48,972 nucleotides of DNA, taken from JBBUX01 sp037445775. Its GTDB lineage: Bacteria; Actinomycetota; Coriobacteriia; Anaerosomatales; PHET01. The notes beneath the pieces are model-generated. The model was not told the origin of the DNA, ran no database searches, and was given only the letters and a program-made list of their open reading frames with translations. The stretch is taken from the NCBI GenBank assembly GCA_037445775.1, contig JBBIJX010000007.1, positions 1-48,972 on the forward strand. Direction: 5' to 3'. The position numbers and the translations under genes are program-made. Positions within the stretch are counted from its first letter, which is position 1. Each line of letters begins with the position of its first letter. Positions 32,288-41,843 of this stretch are shown piece by piece.

Positions 32288-33765
32288 GCCCGCAGTGCAC
32301 CGTGCGGACTGGAACGCTCGTAGGCGTGCAGACGGTGCCCGTCGACGTCGAAGTCGAGGTGGGACCGGGACTCCCGTCGTTCACGATCGTCGGTCTGGCC
32401 GATACCGCGGTCCAGGAGGCGCGTGAGCGCGTGAGAGCTGCGATTCGCGCGGCCGGATTCGACATGCCAAATGCGCGGGTCGTGGTGAATCTCGCGCCCG
32501 GGCCGCTGCGCAAGCACGGCACTGGATTCGACTTGCCAATCGCGGTAGGCCTCCTTGCGGCCACGCGACAGATTCCCCATTCGGTTCGGACGGGATCGAC
32601 AGCGGTGGGCGAACTCTCGCTCGACGGGACTCTCAGGCCGGTGCCCGGCATGCTCGCCTTCGCCATGTGGTGCCGTGACACCGAGACAACCTTGATAGGA
32701 CCGGACGTTGTGGCAACGAACGTGGCCATACCCGGACTCGACTACCGGGCGATTCGGGGACTCGCGACGCTCAAGAACGGGCTGCCAGCTCCCGCTCCCG
32801 AATCTGCGCTGACCCGCGGCGAGCGCGCTGAGGAGTGCGATTTCGCTGATGTCGCCGGTCAGGATGGGGTCATTCGGGCCTTGACCACGGCTGCCGCCGG
32901 CGGCCACAACGTCCTGCTTGTCGGTCCGCCCGGCTCGGGCAAGACGATGCTAGCGCGGCGGGTCCCATCGATTCTTCCGAACCTGTCCGATGAGGAGATA
33001 CTCGACACCGCTCTCGTGCACTCCGTAAGTGGCCATGACGAGAGTCACGTCCTGGCAGGCCAACGGCCGTTTCGCGCGCCTCACCACTCTGCCTCTGTCG
33101 CGGGACTTATCGGTGGCGGCAGCCCTCCACGACCCGGCGAGGTCTCTCTGGCCCATAACGGCGTTCTCTTCCTTGACGAGATGCCCGAGTTCGGCCCGGC
33201 TGCTCTGCAGTCTCTGCGCCAGCCGCTGGAGGACGGGGTCGTCTCGCTGATTCGCGCCGAGGGACGACTGAGGTTTCCTGCGCGTTTCTCGCTGATCGGT
33301 GCGGCGAACCCGTGTCCCTGCGGATACCTCGGAGAACCATCCGGTCGATGCACGTGCACCCCTTCGATCATCCAGCGCTATCGCGGGAGGATCGGTGGAC
33401 CGGTCCTGGATCGGATCGACATGCAATGTCACGTGGGGCGGCCGGATCCGAAGGAGCTGGTGAACGCTGGGAAGGGAACTCCTAGCGCCGTGCTGCGGGA
33501 CATCGTTCAGTCGGCTCGTGAGCGAGCCGACGCGCGAGGGCTCGGACCGACGGCGCGCCTTGCGGGTGCGACGCTCATCTCAGCCTGCTCGATGTGTGCC
33601 GCGACGCTCCGCGAGCTTGAACACCTTGCACGTGCCCAGATGTTGACCGGGAGGGGGGTGACACGGCTCTTGCGCGTCGCCCGGACTCTGGCCGACCTAG
33701 ATGACGCCGATACAGTCGGGTTGGACCAGTTGCACGAGGCGATGTCGTATCGCGAACCCGCGTGA
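32284..33765 (+). CDS. comM: YifB/ComM family Mg-chelatase-like AAA+ ATPase
   Basis: A 493-residue protein with an N-terminal Lon-protease-like (ChlI) fold (PSFTIVGLADTAVQEARERV, FDLPIAVGLLAA), a central AAA+ domain (Walker A GPPGSGKTMLARR, Walker B LFLDEMPEF) and a C-terminal Mg-chelatase domain with CPCGYLG and CTCT. ComM drives branch migration during transformation in several bacteria; in others the role is unknown. It lies directly before dprA, consistent with DNA uptake or recombination. GTG start, overlapping yraN. Confidence 0.93.
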   Translation: MSPQCTVRTGTLVGVQTVPVDVEVEVGPGLPSFTIVGLADTAVQEARERVRAAIRAAGFDMPNARVVVNLAPGPLRKHGTGFDLPIAVGLLAATRQIPHSVRTGSTAVGELSLDGTLRPVPGMLAFAMWCRDTETTLIGPDVVATNVAIPGLDYRAIRGLATLKNGLPAPAPESALTRGERAEECDFADVAGQDGVIRALTTAAAGGHNVLLVGPPGSGKTMLARRVPSILPNLSDEEILDTALVHSVSGHDESHVLAGQRPFRAPHHSASVAGLIGGGSPPRPGEVSLAHNGVLFLDEMPEFGPAALQSLRQPLEDGVVSLIRAEGRLRFPARFSLIGAANPCPCGYLGEPSGRCTCTPSIIQRYRGRIGGPVLDRIDMQCHVGRPDPKELVNAGKGTPSAVLRDIVQSARERADARGLGPTARLAGATLISACSMCAATLRELEHLARAQMLTGRGVTRLLRVARTLADLDDADTVGLDQLHEAMSYREPA

Positions 33766-33774
33766 GCCACGGCC

Positions 33775-34653
33775 ATGGAAGATCGATTCGAACTCGTCCG
33801 AGGGACAGCAGACTACCCCGAGATCCTCGAGATGACACCGAGTCCTCCCGCGGTGCTGTACGGACGCGGCGACCCCGCTGGGCTGCGCCCCGGCCTTGCT
33901 ATCATCGGTGCGCGCCGCGCGACCCCCACAGGAATCGACGTGACGTCCACACTCGCGTCATGGGCCGCCTCGGCTGGATACGTGATCGTGTCTGGCGGCG
34001 CGTACGGGTGTGACCAGGCCGCCCATCGCGGTGCGCTGTCGGTGCTCGGAGTCACCGTCGCGGTACTTGGTTGCGGCGCTGATGTCGCGTACCCAGCTTC
34101 AGCACGAGCACTGTTCGACGAGATCGTCATGGGTCACGGCGTTGTCGTCTCGGAGCACCCGTGGGGCACGCGGCCACAACCTTGGATGTTTCGCAAGCGC
34201 AACCGCATCATCGCAGGACTCGCCGCCGCCGTACTTGTCGTCGAGGCGGGGCTTCCCAGCGGGACGTTCTCGACGGCGGACGCCGCATTAGCGGCCGGGC
34301 GCACGGTACTTGCTGTGCCCGGATCGGTCTTGTCCCCGCATTCGCGGGGATCCAACCGGCTCATCAGAGAGGGTGCGATACCCGTCACTGACGCTTCAGA
34401 CCTTCGCGATGAACTGGCTGGTCTTCTCGGACCGCCCCGGGACGCATTGACGCCGTGCGAGCATGTAGGGGGCGAGCGGTCTCGTGATCCCGTGCTGTCG
34501 GCGATCCGCGCGACCCCAGGCCGCCCGGATGATGTCGCACGAGACCTCGGTACGGATGTGGTCTCGGTCATCCGGGCCCTCGGGCGACTGGAACGGGAGA
34601 ATCTAGTCGCACGACATTACGATGGGACGTACCACGCCACTGCTCCGCGATAG
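33775..34653 (+). CDS. dprA: DNA processing protein DprA
   Basis: A 292-residue protein that binds incoming single-stranded DNA and loads RecA in natural transformation; it is also conserved in non-competent species. The Rossmann-like core is clear: IIGARRATPTG, SGGAYGCDQAAHRGAL, FRKRNRIIAGLAAAVLVVEA, SGTFSTADAALAAGR and VLAVPGSV. A C-terminal winged-helix-like segment follows (about 235-292). No full SAM-like N-terminal domain is present, so it is a compact version. Nine bases separate it from comM. Confidence 0.94.
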   Translation: MEDRFELVRGTADYPEILEMTPSPPAVLYGRGDPAGLRPGLAIIGARRATPTGIDVTSTLASWAASAGYVIVSGGAYGCDQAAHRGALSVLGVTVAVLGCGADVAYPASARALFDEIVMGHGVVVSEHPWGTRPQPWMFRKRNRIIAGLAAAVLVVEAGLPSGTFSTADAALAAGRTVLAVPGSVLSPHSRGSNRLIREGAIPVTDASDLRDELAGLLGPPRDALTPCEHVGGERSRDPVLSAIRATPGRPDDVARDLGTDVVSVIRALGRLERENLVARHYDGTYHATAPR

Positions 34654-34689
34654 AATGCAGCGCGAACAATCAACGTCTCGGGAGATCGT

Positions 34690-36039
34690 GTGACTGTCGA
34701 AGCCCCTCACGTCACTATTGTCGGCGGCGGTCTCGCCGGTTGCGAGGCCGCCCTACAGCTCTCCACGCGAGGAATCCGGGTCACACTTCATGAGATGCGC
34801 CCTACGACGTCGACACCAGCGCACCGTACGGGCCTTCTCGGAGAGCTTGTGTGTTCGAACTCCTTCAAGAGCGACGATGCGTCAGCCGCAGCCGGCACGC
34901 TGAAGCGGGAGCTGGAAGCGCTGGGCAGCGTCGTGCTCGGGATTGCCAGGAGCACGACCGTTCCTGCGGGCGGGGCGCTCGCGGTCGATCGGGACCAGTT
35001 CGCCCGCTCCCTCACGAATCTCGTCGAACGAGCGCCAGGTATCCGGCTCGAACGCAACGTCGTCGAAAGCATCCCTGAGGGGTGGGTGATCATCGCCACC
35101 GGTCCACTGACCCACCCGGCGTTCGAGCCGGCGCTGACCGCCCTTGTCGGACGCGAGCGGCTCGCCTTCTACGACGCCGCGGCTCCCATCGTCGACGCCC
35201 TCTCGCTGGATGAAGAAGCGGTGTTTCGCGCCTCGCGCTACGGCAAAGGCGGCGGCGCGGACTATCTCAACGCTCCGCTCACACGGGAGGAGTATGTGCG
35301 TTTCCATGACGAGCTCGTCAACGCCGAACGAGTCATCACCAAGTCGTTCGAGACTACGGATCTGTTCTGCGCGTGCCAGCCAGTGGAAGAGGTCGCCCGC
35401 ACCGGTGTCGACGCGCTGAGGTTCGGTGCGATGAAGCCGGTTGGTCTCACCGACCCGCGCACCGGGGAGCGGCCGTGGGCGGTCCTTCAGCTGCGCGCCG
35501 AGACCACGGACAGAACCGCCTACAACCTCGTGGGCTTCCAGACGAACCTCACGTGGAGCGAACAGCGGCGGGTGTTCTCGCTCATCCCCGGGCTTGGCCG
35601 CGCCGAGTTCCTGCGGTTCGGCGTCATGCATCGCAACACGTTCGTGAACGCGCCTGCGGTGCTTGACCCTACCCTTGCGGTCAAGTCGCGACCCCAAGTC
35701 CGCATCGCTGGTCAGCTGTCCGGTACCGAGGGGTACCTCGAGGCCGCTGCGTCGGGGCTCTTCGCGGCGCTCGGCGTCTACGCCGAAATCACCCGACGGC
35801 CTATGCCGGCTCTTCCAGAGACGACCGCGCTCGGTTCGCTTCTCGCATATGCGACTAACGCAGCTACAACCGCCTATCAACCGATGCACGTCAACTGGGG
35901 TCTCGTGCCGCCCTTGCATCACCGCGCCCGCGGCAAGCGGGAACGCTACGCCGCCTATGCCGCGCGCGCCAACCGCGATCTAGTCGCGTGGATTGAATCG
36001 CACCGCTGGCTCTTCGAGGCGGTGGCAGCGAGTGACTGA
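34690..36039 (+). CDS. trmFO: Folate/FAD-dependent tRNA (uracil-54-C5)-methyltransferase TrmFO
   Basis: A 449-residue flavoprotein that makes ribothymidine at U54 of tRNA using methylenetetrahydrofolate and reduced FAD. The FAD-binding motif is VTIVGGGLAGCEAALQL. The conserved cysteines lie in LVCSNSFKSDD and FCACQPVEE. AMKPVGLTDPRTG and the C-terminal YQPMHVNWGLVP are family signatures. The GTG start has GGGAGA upstream. Its stop lies inside xerC, so the two are coupled. A TAGAAT at 34651-34656 may be a -10. Confidence 0.95.
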   Translation: MTVEAPHVTIVGGGLAGCEAALQLSTRGIRVTLHEMRPTTSTPAHRTGLLGELVCSNSFKSDDASAAAGTLKRELEALGSVVLGIARSTTVPAGGALAVDRDQFARSLTNLVERAPGIRLERNVVESIPEGWVIIATGPLTHPAFEPALTALVGRERLAFYDAAAPIVDALSLDEEAVFRASRYGKGGGADYLNAPLTREEYVRFHDELVNAERVITKSFETTDLFCACQPVEEVARTGVDALRFGAMKPVGLTDPRTGERPWAVLQLRAETTDRTAYNLVGFQTNLTWSEQRRVFSLIPGLGRAEFLRFGVMHRNTFVNAPAVLDPTLAVKSRPQVRIAGQLSGTEGYLEAAASGLFAALGVYAEITRRPMPALPETTALGSLLAYATNAATTAYQPMHVNWGLVPPLHHRARGKRERYAAYAARANRDLVAWIESHRWLFEAVAASD

Positions 36040-36925
36040 GAGCGCCACGCTGGTCGACCGTTACCTTACGCACCTCGCCGTCGAGCGGGGAGCGTCACCA
36101 CACACCGTCCGTGCGTACGCATCCGATCTGGCGCGCTACTTGGAGTGGGCCGGGCGAGCCGATCTCGATCCGATTCGGCTCAACCATCGTCAGCTGCGGC
36201 GCTACCTGGCCGATCTCGACCGTGCGGCCTACGCAAGGGCCACCGTTAGCCGACGCCTGTCTGCCGTCCGGTCCTTCTTTGCCTTCCTCGTCGCCGAGGG
36301 CCTCGTCGAAGCCGACCCGTCTGCGGTCCTCTCGTCCCCACGACCCGCCCGACGGCTGCCCCGCGTTGTGCCCTCGGACCATCTGCAGGCACTGCTTGAC
36401 GCACCCGACCGCACGACCGCGCCCGGGCTGCGCGACGCGGCGATACTCGAACTGCTCTACGGAAGCGGGCTGCGCGTCAGCGAGGTATCGCTGCTGGCAC
36501 TCGGCGAACTCGACCTCTCGCAGGGTCAGCTGACCGTGGTTGGCAAGGGGTCGAAGGAGCGTGTCGTACCCGCACATCCCTTCGCTGTCGAGCTGCTCCG
36601 TAGGTACCTCGAAGAGGCGCGGCCTACTCTGGCCTCCTCTCAGACGGGTGACCGCGTCTTCCTGTCGACCCGCGGACTCCCGCTGTCACCGGACGCCATA
36701 CGAAGGATCTTCGCACGTCACCTGCGAGCCGCCGGCGCGGGTAGGTCGCTCTCCCCGCACGCGCTTCGTCACACGTTCGCGACCCACATGCTGGAGTCCG
36801 GAGCCGACCTGCGTACCGTCCAAGAGCTGTTGGGTCATGTTGCCCTGTCAACTACGCAGATTTATACTCATCTCACGACCAAACGGCTGCAGGATGTGCA
36901 TCGACGTGCTCATCCTCGCGCCTGA
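36032..36925 (+). CDS. xerC: Tyrosine recombinase XerC
   Basis: A 297-residue site-specific recombinase that resolves chromosome dimers at dif. An N-terminal SAM-like core-binding domain (about 1-95) precedes the catalytic domain with the full set R148 (GSGLRVSE), K172 (GKGSKER), H243-R246 (HALRH), H269 (LLGHVALSTTQ) and the nucleophile Y278 (IYTH). The length and the trmFO-xerC neighbourhood mark the housekeeping enzyme, not a phage integrase. The GTG start overlaps the trmFO end. XerC versus XerD naming rests on context. Confidence 0.9.
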   Translation: MTESATLVDRYLTHLAVERGASPHTVRAYASDLARYLEWAGRADLDPIRLNHRQLRRYLADLDRAAYARATVSRRLSAVRSFFAFLVAEGLVEADPSAVLSSPRPARRLPRVVPSDHLQALLDAPDRTTAPGLRDAAILELLYGSGLRVSEVSLLALGELDLSQGQLTVVGKGSKERVVPAHPFAVELLRRYLEEARPTLASSQTGDRVFLSTRGLPLSPDAIRRIFARHLRAAGAGRSLSPHALRHTFATHMLESGADLRTVQELLGHVALSTTQIYTHLTTKRLQDVHRRAHPRA

Positions 36926-36952
36926 GCGGATACGTACTCGCAGCATTGGGGC

Positions 36953-37738
36953 ATGCGGATGAGGTCCGAGACGCGGACGGAGATTGACGCGCTGTGGGCG
37001 CGATACAAGGAATCCGGCGACGTTGCGGCTCGTGACGTACTCATCCTCAACTACTCACCCCTTGTGAAGTACGTCGCGGGACGTCTCGCATCGAGTCTTC
37101 CACAGACGGTCGAGACAGCCGATCTTGTAAGCTACGGCGTCTTTGGGCTCATCGACGCGATTGAGAAGTTCGATCCCAGCCGGGCCATAAAGTTCGAGAC
37201 CTACGCGATCGCTCGCGTCAAGGGCGCCATCATCGACGAGTTGCGCGCAATGGACTGGGTCCCCCGGTCAGTGCGATCACGCGCACGCGAGATCGAGCAG
37301 TCCTACATCGAACTCGAGAACTCACTGAAGCGCGTCCCCACCGACGCCGAAGTTGCCGCACACATGGGCGTCTCGGACCGTGAGTACCACGAGATTCTCA
37401 CCAAGTTGAGCTACACGTCGGTCGTCAGCTTCGAGGAGATCTGGGTCGGCGGCAGCCGCGAAGAGGGTCAGGGCGCCGCCAGCACGATCGCCGACGAACG
37501 CGCCGACGACCCCGTGATCATGTTCGAGAGCGCCGAAATGAGGGAGATCCTTGCGTCGGCCATCGAGCGGCTCACTGAACGTGAGAAGACAGTGATCGCC
37601 CTGTACTACTACGAGGGCTTGACCTTGAAGGAGATAGGTCAGGTGCTCGGAGTCACGGAGTCCCGCGTCAGTCAGCTGCACACCAAGGCCGTTCTCAGGT
37701 TGCGTGCCCGGCTCCATGCTCGCCGTGCCGTGTCGTAG
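36953..37738 (+). CDS. whiG: RNA polymerase sigma factor, WhiG/FliA (sigma-28) family
   Basis: A 261-residue group 3 sigma factor. Region 2 includes LILNYSPLVKYVAGRLASSL, LVSYGVFGLIDAIEKFDP and FETYAIARVKGAIIDELR. A region 3 segment (VPTDAEVAAHMGVSDREY) follows, then region 4 LTEREKTVIALYYYEGLTLKEIGQVLGVTESRVSQLH. FliA-type members control motility; WhiG controls sporulation in Streptomyces, where it also lies near dprA and rpsB. No flagellar or anti-sigma gene occurs in the window, so the regulon cannot be told. An in-frame ATG at 36959 is an alternative start. Confidence 0.88.
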   Translation: MRMRSETRTEIDALWARYKESGDVAARDVLILNYSPLVKYVAGRLASSLPQTVETADLVSYGVFGLIDAIEKFDPSRAIKFETYAIARVKGAIIDELRAMDWVPRSVRSRAREIEQSYIELENSLKRVPTDAEVAAHMGVSDREYHEILTKLSYTSVVSFEEIWVGGSREEGQGAASTIADERADDPVIMFESAEMREILASAIERLTEREKTVIALYYYEGLTLKEIGQVLGVTESRVSQLHTKAVLRLRARLHARRAVS

Positions 37739-37792
37739 GTACTCCACGTCGGCGCCGCCGTCGTTGCCCCGCCCAGCCAAGGGGTGTCGCCT

Positions 37793-38374
37793 GTGAATAC
37801 AACCATCCTCGTCGTGGAAGACACCGAGCTTTTGAGGCGGATGTATGCGGACAGTCTCGTGCGCGACGGCTACAAAGTCATTACCGCGTGCGATGGTCAG
37901 GAGGCCTTGACGCTCCTTCGCTCGGAGACCCCCGACCTGATCCTGCTTGACCTGATCATGCCTACGATGGGTGGTCTTGAGGCGCTGGCGCACATCAAGG
38001 CGGATCCCCGGCTGAAAGACGTGCCGGTGCTCATCCTCTCCAACCTCGGCCAGGATTCGGACATCCAGCGAGGACTGTCGCTCGGCGCGGTCGACTACCT
38101 CATCAAGAACGACGCGCGTCCTGCCGACATCTCGCTCAAGATCAGCACCCTCCTCAGGTCGCGACCCGCCGCCCCATCATCCAAAGCATACATGCTCTAC
38201 GTACGCGATCATGAGGGTGACGCGGATCGTCTGACTATCGACGCGAAGCTGTCTCGTCACTTCTGGTGCCCCGCGTGTGAGGTCGAGCTTGCGCTCGTTC
38301 TCGTTCCCCATGCGAATCGCGACGGCTGGTACGACGCACACTTCGAATGCCCGTCATGCGGTCGCGAATTCTGA
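37793..38374 (+). CDS. Response regulator receiver with C-terminal zinc ribbon
   Basis: A 193-residue protein with a complete receiver domain (about 1-120): acidic pocket E9-D10, phosphoacceptor D53 (LLDLIMP), S83 and K105 (LIKND). Instead of a DNA-binding or enzyme domain it ends in a zinc-ribbon-like segment (about 155-193) with WCPAC and CPSCG. No histidine kinase gene is near. The GTG at 37793 is preferred because AAGGGG lies six to ten bases upstream; GTG 37784 overlaps that sequence. It follows the sigma factor by 54 bases, so the two may share a pathway. Output is unknown. Confidence 0.85.
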   Translation: MNTTILVVEDTELLRRMYADSLVRDGYKVITACDGQEALTLLRSETPDLILLDLIMPTMGGLEALAHIKADPRLKDVPVLILSNLGQDSDIQRGLSLGAVDYLIKNDARPADISLKISTLLRSRPAAPSSKAYMLYVRDHEGDADRLTIDAKLSRHFWCPACEVELALVLVPHANRDGWYDAHFECPSCGREF

Positions 38375-38436
38375 GACCGCCTTCGAGCCGCTGAGGGTGC
38401 GGGGCGTCGAGGCCCCTTCCGTCGAAAGCGGCCCAC

Positions 38437-38464
38437 TTCACAGGCATCGAGCGTCTGCTATACT
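38437..38464 (+). promoter_or_regulatory. Promoter of rpsB-tsf
   Basis: TTCACA (38437-38442), a 16-bp spacer and TATACT (38459-38464) give a leader of roughly 105 bases before rpsB. Confidence 0.6.
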
Positions 38465-38517
38465 CTCACGGCTCTGAAATCCACACGCTCGTGGACTCCT
38501 GCGCGGGGTGCCACCTC

Positions 38518-38571
38518 ATGGGGTGGTCGCGTCAGGGGGAAGAAGCGGGCGGAAGAACAACCGAGAGGTAG
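38518..38571 (+). CDS. Possible leader peptide upstream of rpsB
   Basis: A 17-codon frame (MGWSRQGEEAGGRTTER) begins with an ATG seven bases after GGGGTG. It ends in a TAG that lies inside the rpsB Shine-Dalgarno region (AGAGGTAGGG), seven bases before the rpsB ATG. The ATG is in the loop of a CCACC/GGTGG hairpin (38511-38526). Such a frame could couple ribosomes to rpsB or could be chance; the length is too short to judge by composition. Confidence 0.3.
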   Translation: MGWSRQGEEAGGRTTER

Positions 38572-38578
38572 GGAACGT

Positions 38579-39487
38579 ATGCCCGTCGTCACCATGAAGA
38601 GTCTGCTCGAAGCCGGCGTCCACTTCGGACACCAGACACGCCGCTGGAACCCCAAGATGAAGCCCTACATCTTCACTGAGCGTTCCGGCATCTACATCCT
38701 TGACCTCCAGCGCACGCTGCGGGAGCTCGAGCGCGCGTACCAGTTCGCCCGGTCCGTGGGTGAGCGCGGTCAACAGGTTCTGTTCGTCGGCACTAAGAAG
38801 CAGGCCCAGGAGCCCATGATCACCGAGGCCACGCGTTCGGGCATGCCCTACGTCACGAACCGGTGGCTCGGCGGCATGCTCACGAACTTCGTCACTATGC
38901 GCACCCGTATCCAGCGCATGGAGGAACTCGAGGCCATGGAGATCGATGGCCGCATGGCGACGCTGCCGAAGAAGGAGCAGATCCTGCTGCGCAAGGAGCT
39001 GGCCAAGCTCACGTCAAACCTTGACGGCGTGCGGGAGATGCGCGATCTGCCCGCGGCGATCTTCGTCGTTGACACCAAGCGTGAAGACATCGCGATCAAG
39101 GAAGCCCGCCGCCTGCGCATACCGATCATCGGTCTGGTGGACACCAACGCCGATCCCGACGACGTCGACTACGTGATCCCCGGCAACGACGACGCGATCC
39201 GCTCGGTGGGACTCATGTGCCGCATCATCGCTGACGCCGTTATCGACGGACGTGGCGGCCTTCCCCAGGTTCCAGAGGTCGTGCCTGCCGAAGCGGTCGT
39301 ACCCATCGTCGTTGATCGTGACGAAACGGACCTCGCCGCCGTCGTCGTAGCGACGGACGCCGCTTCCGCGGACGTGACCGAAGAGGCCGATGCGGACGAC
39401 GCCTCGATTGATGAGCCCGTCGCGACAGCGTCCCCCGAAGCGGAGGAGCCGGTGACCGACACCGATTCCGCCGACGCAACCGCCTAG
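38579..39487 (+). CDS. rpsB: 30S ribosomal protein S2 (uS2) with acidic tail
   Basis: A 302-residue protein. The first 230 or so residues are ordinary uS2 (MKSLLEAGVHFGHQTRRWNPKM, FVGTKKQAQ, NRWLGGMLTNF, DLPAAIFVVDTKRE, LVDTNADPDDVDYVIPGNDD). The last 70 are a low-complexity Ala/Asp/Glu/Val tail. The ATG follows GAGGTAGGG. rpsB-tsf-pyrH-frr is a classic order. Autoregulation by S2 through the leader is common in bacteria and possible here, but not shown. Confidence 0.96.
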   Translation: MPVVTMKSLLEAGVHFGHQTRRWNPKMKPYIFTERSGIYILDLQRTLRELERAYQFARSVGERGQQVLFVGTKKQAQEPMITEATRSGMPYVTNRWLGGMLTNFVTMRTRIQRMEELEAMEIDGRMATLPKKEQILLRKELAKLTSNLDGVREMRDLPAAIFVVDTKREDIAIKEARRLRIPIIGLVDTNADPDDVDYVIPGNDDAIRSVGLMCRIIADAVIDGRGGLPQVPEVVPAEAVVPIVVDRDETDLAAVVVATDAASADVTEEADADDASIDEPVATASPEAEEPVTDTDSADATA

Positions 39488-39516
39488 TACCGTCCACACT
39501 GACAAACAGCAGTCCG

Positions 39517-39540
39517 GGTCCCTCAGAAGGCTGAGAGACC
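39517..39540 (+). promoter_or_regulatory. Hairpin between rpsB and tsf
   Basis: GGTC-C-CTCAG, loop AAGG, CTGAG-A-GACC: a stem of nine pairs with one mismatch, just before the tsf ribosome-binding site. It may be a processing site or an attenuator that adjusts the EF-Ts to S2 ratio. Confidence 0.45.
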
Positions 39541-39555
39541 TCGAGAGGAGTCCTC

Positions 39556-40446
<891 letters not shown>

Positions 40447-40465
40447 CTCCATGAGCAACATGGCC

Positions 40466-40499
40466 CAGACGGACCGGCGCCCACGCGCCGGTCCGTCTG
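40466..40499 (+). terminator. 15-bp perfect hairpin after tsf
   Basis: CAGACGGACCGGCGC (40466-40480) and GCGCCGGTCCGTCTG (40485-40499) form a perfect stem with a CCAC loop. There is no long T-tract after it, but the stem is the strongest in the window and probably ends the rpsB-tsf transcript. Confidence 0.8.
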
Positions 40500-40557
40500 C
40501 TGTATCCTGAAATTCGGCCTCATGACGAGGCCACCACCGGCGATGAGGGGAGTCTGT

Positions 40558-41286
40558 GTGTCCGAAAGTCTCCGCTTCAAGCGCGTCTTGCTGAAGTTGT
40601 CTGGCGAGGCGCTGATGGGTGATGCGGGCTATGGGGTTGACTCCGCCGTCCTCGAGTCACTCGCTCGCCAGATCGGCACCGTCCGCGAGCTTGGTGTCGA
40701 GTTCGCCATCGTTGTTGGTGGAGGCAACATCTTCCGCGGGCTGAAGGCGGCCTCGTCTGGCATGGATCGTGCGCAGGCGGACTACATGGGGATGCTCGCG
40801 ACGGTCATGAACGCCCTCGCACTCCAAGACGCGCTCGAGCGCCACGGCGTGTTCACCCGCGTCATGAGCGCCATCTCGATGTCGCAGGTCGCCGAGCCCT
40901 ACATCAGGCGTCGCGCGATCCGCCACATGGAGAAGGGGCGCGTCGTCATCTTCGCCGCCGGGACTGGCAACCCCTACTTCACGACCGACACTACAGCGGC
41001 GCTGCGGGCGCTCGAGGTCGGCGCGGACTGCGTCATGAAAGCCACGAAGGTCGATGGCGTCTACGACGCCGACCCGGTGACGCACCCTGACGCTGTACGC
41101 TTCGAGGAGCTCACCTATATCGACGTGCTGAACCGCGGTCTGCACGTCATGGACAGCACCGCCATCTCACTATGCATGGACAACCAGCTGCCAATACTCG
41201 TCTTCAACATGCAGGTCGAAGGCAATATCGAGCGGGCCCTGACCGGCGAGCCCGTGGGCACCATCGTGAGAGGGGACGATCGATGA
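40558..41286 (+). CDS. pyrH: Uridylate kinase PyrH
   Basis: A 242-residue amino-acid-kinase-fold UMP kinase of pyrimidine nucleotide synthesis. Motifs: RVLLKLSGEALMGD, IVVGGGNIFRG, RAQADYMGMLATVMNALALQ, FAAGTGNPYFTTDTTAALRA and KATKVDGVYDADP. The GTG at 40558 has GAGGGGAG five bases upstream and gives the expected N-terminus. A TATCCT at 40503-40508 may serve as a -10. The stop overlaps the frr ATG. Confidence 0.96.
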   Translation: MSESLRFKRVLLKLSGEALMGDAGYGVDSAVLESLARQIGTVRELGVEFAIVVGGGNIFRGLKAASSGMDRAQADYMGMLATVMNALALQDALERHGVFTRVMSAISMSQVAEPYIRRRAIRHMEKGRVVIFAAGTGNPYFTTDTTAALRALEVGADCVMKATKVDGVYDADPVTHPDAVRFEELTYIDVLNRGLHVMDSTAISLCMDNQLPILVFNMQVEGNIERALTGEPVGTIVRGDDR

Positions 41287-41840
41287 ACGACCAAATCCTT
41301 AAGGAAGCACGAGAGCACATGCAAAAGACGCAAGCAGCTCTGCTCCACGAGTTCTCGACGGTACGCACCGGGAGGGCATCGGCAGCCATCTTCGATCGCG
41401 TCCAGGTCGACGCATACGGGAGCCCCATGCCGCTCAACCAGGTTGCAGGGATCAAGGTTCCCGAACCGCAGCTCGTCGTCATAGAACCGTGGGACAAGTC
41501 CGTGCTCTCCGCTATCGAGAAGGCGATCCAGGGCTCCGACCTTGGGCTCAACCCGAGCAACGACGGCATCGTTATTCGCGTCCCGTTCCCGCCTCTCAAC
41601 GAGGAGCGCCGTCGCGAGCTAGTCAAGCTCTGCAGAAACTACGCTGAGGAGGCTCGCGTCGCGGTCCGCAACATCCGGCGAGACGCGAACCACCGCATCG
41701 AGAAGCTGCAGAAGGACGGCGAGGTCTCCGAGGACGACGCCCGGCGCGCTGAAGCCGAAGTGCAGAAGCTCACTGACGCCAACGTCAAGGAGATCGACGA
41801 GGCGCTGAAGCGCAAGGAAGCCGAGATCATGGAGGTCTAG
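41283..41840 (+). CDS. frr: Ribosome recycling factor
   Basis: A 185-residue protein that, with EF-G, splits the post-termination ribosome. The family pattern is clear: FSTVRTGRASAAIFDRVQVDAYG, PLNQVAGIKVPEPQLVVIEPWD, IEKAIQGSDLGLNPSNDG, PPLNEERRRELVK and VRNIRRDANHRIEKL. It starts with an ATG overlapping the pyrH stop, with GAGAGGGGA upstream. Length matches the family. Confidence 0.97.
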   Translation: MNDQILKEAREHMQKTQAALLHEFSTVRTGRASAAIFDRVQVDAYGSPMPLNQVAGIKVPEPQLVVIEPWDKSVLSAIEKAIQGSDLGLNPSNDGIVIRVPFPPLNEERRRELVKLCRNYAEEARVAVRNIRRDANHRIEKLQKDGEVSEDDARRAEAEVQKLTDANVKEIDEALKRKEAEIMEV

Positions 41841-41843
41841 GGC

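Noticed and set aside
36032..36925. Tyrosine recombinase as evidence of a prophage or integrative element
   Set aside because: Length, catalytic set and the trmFO neighbourhood fit housekeeping XerC; there is no attachment repeat or phage gene.
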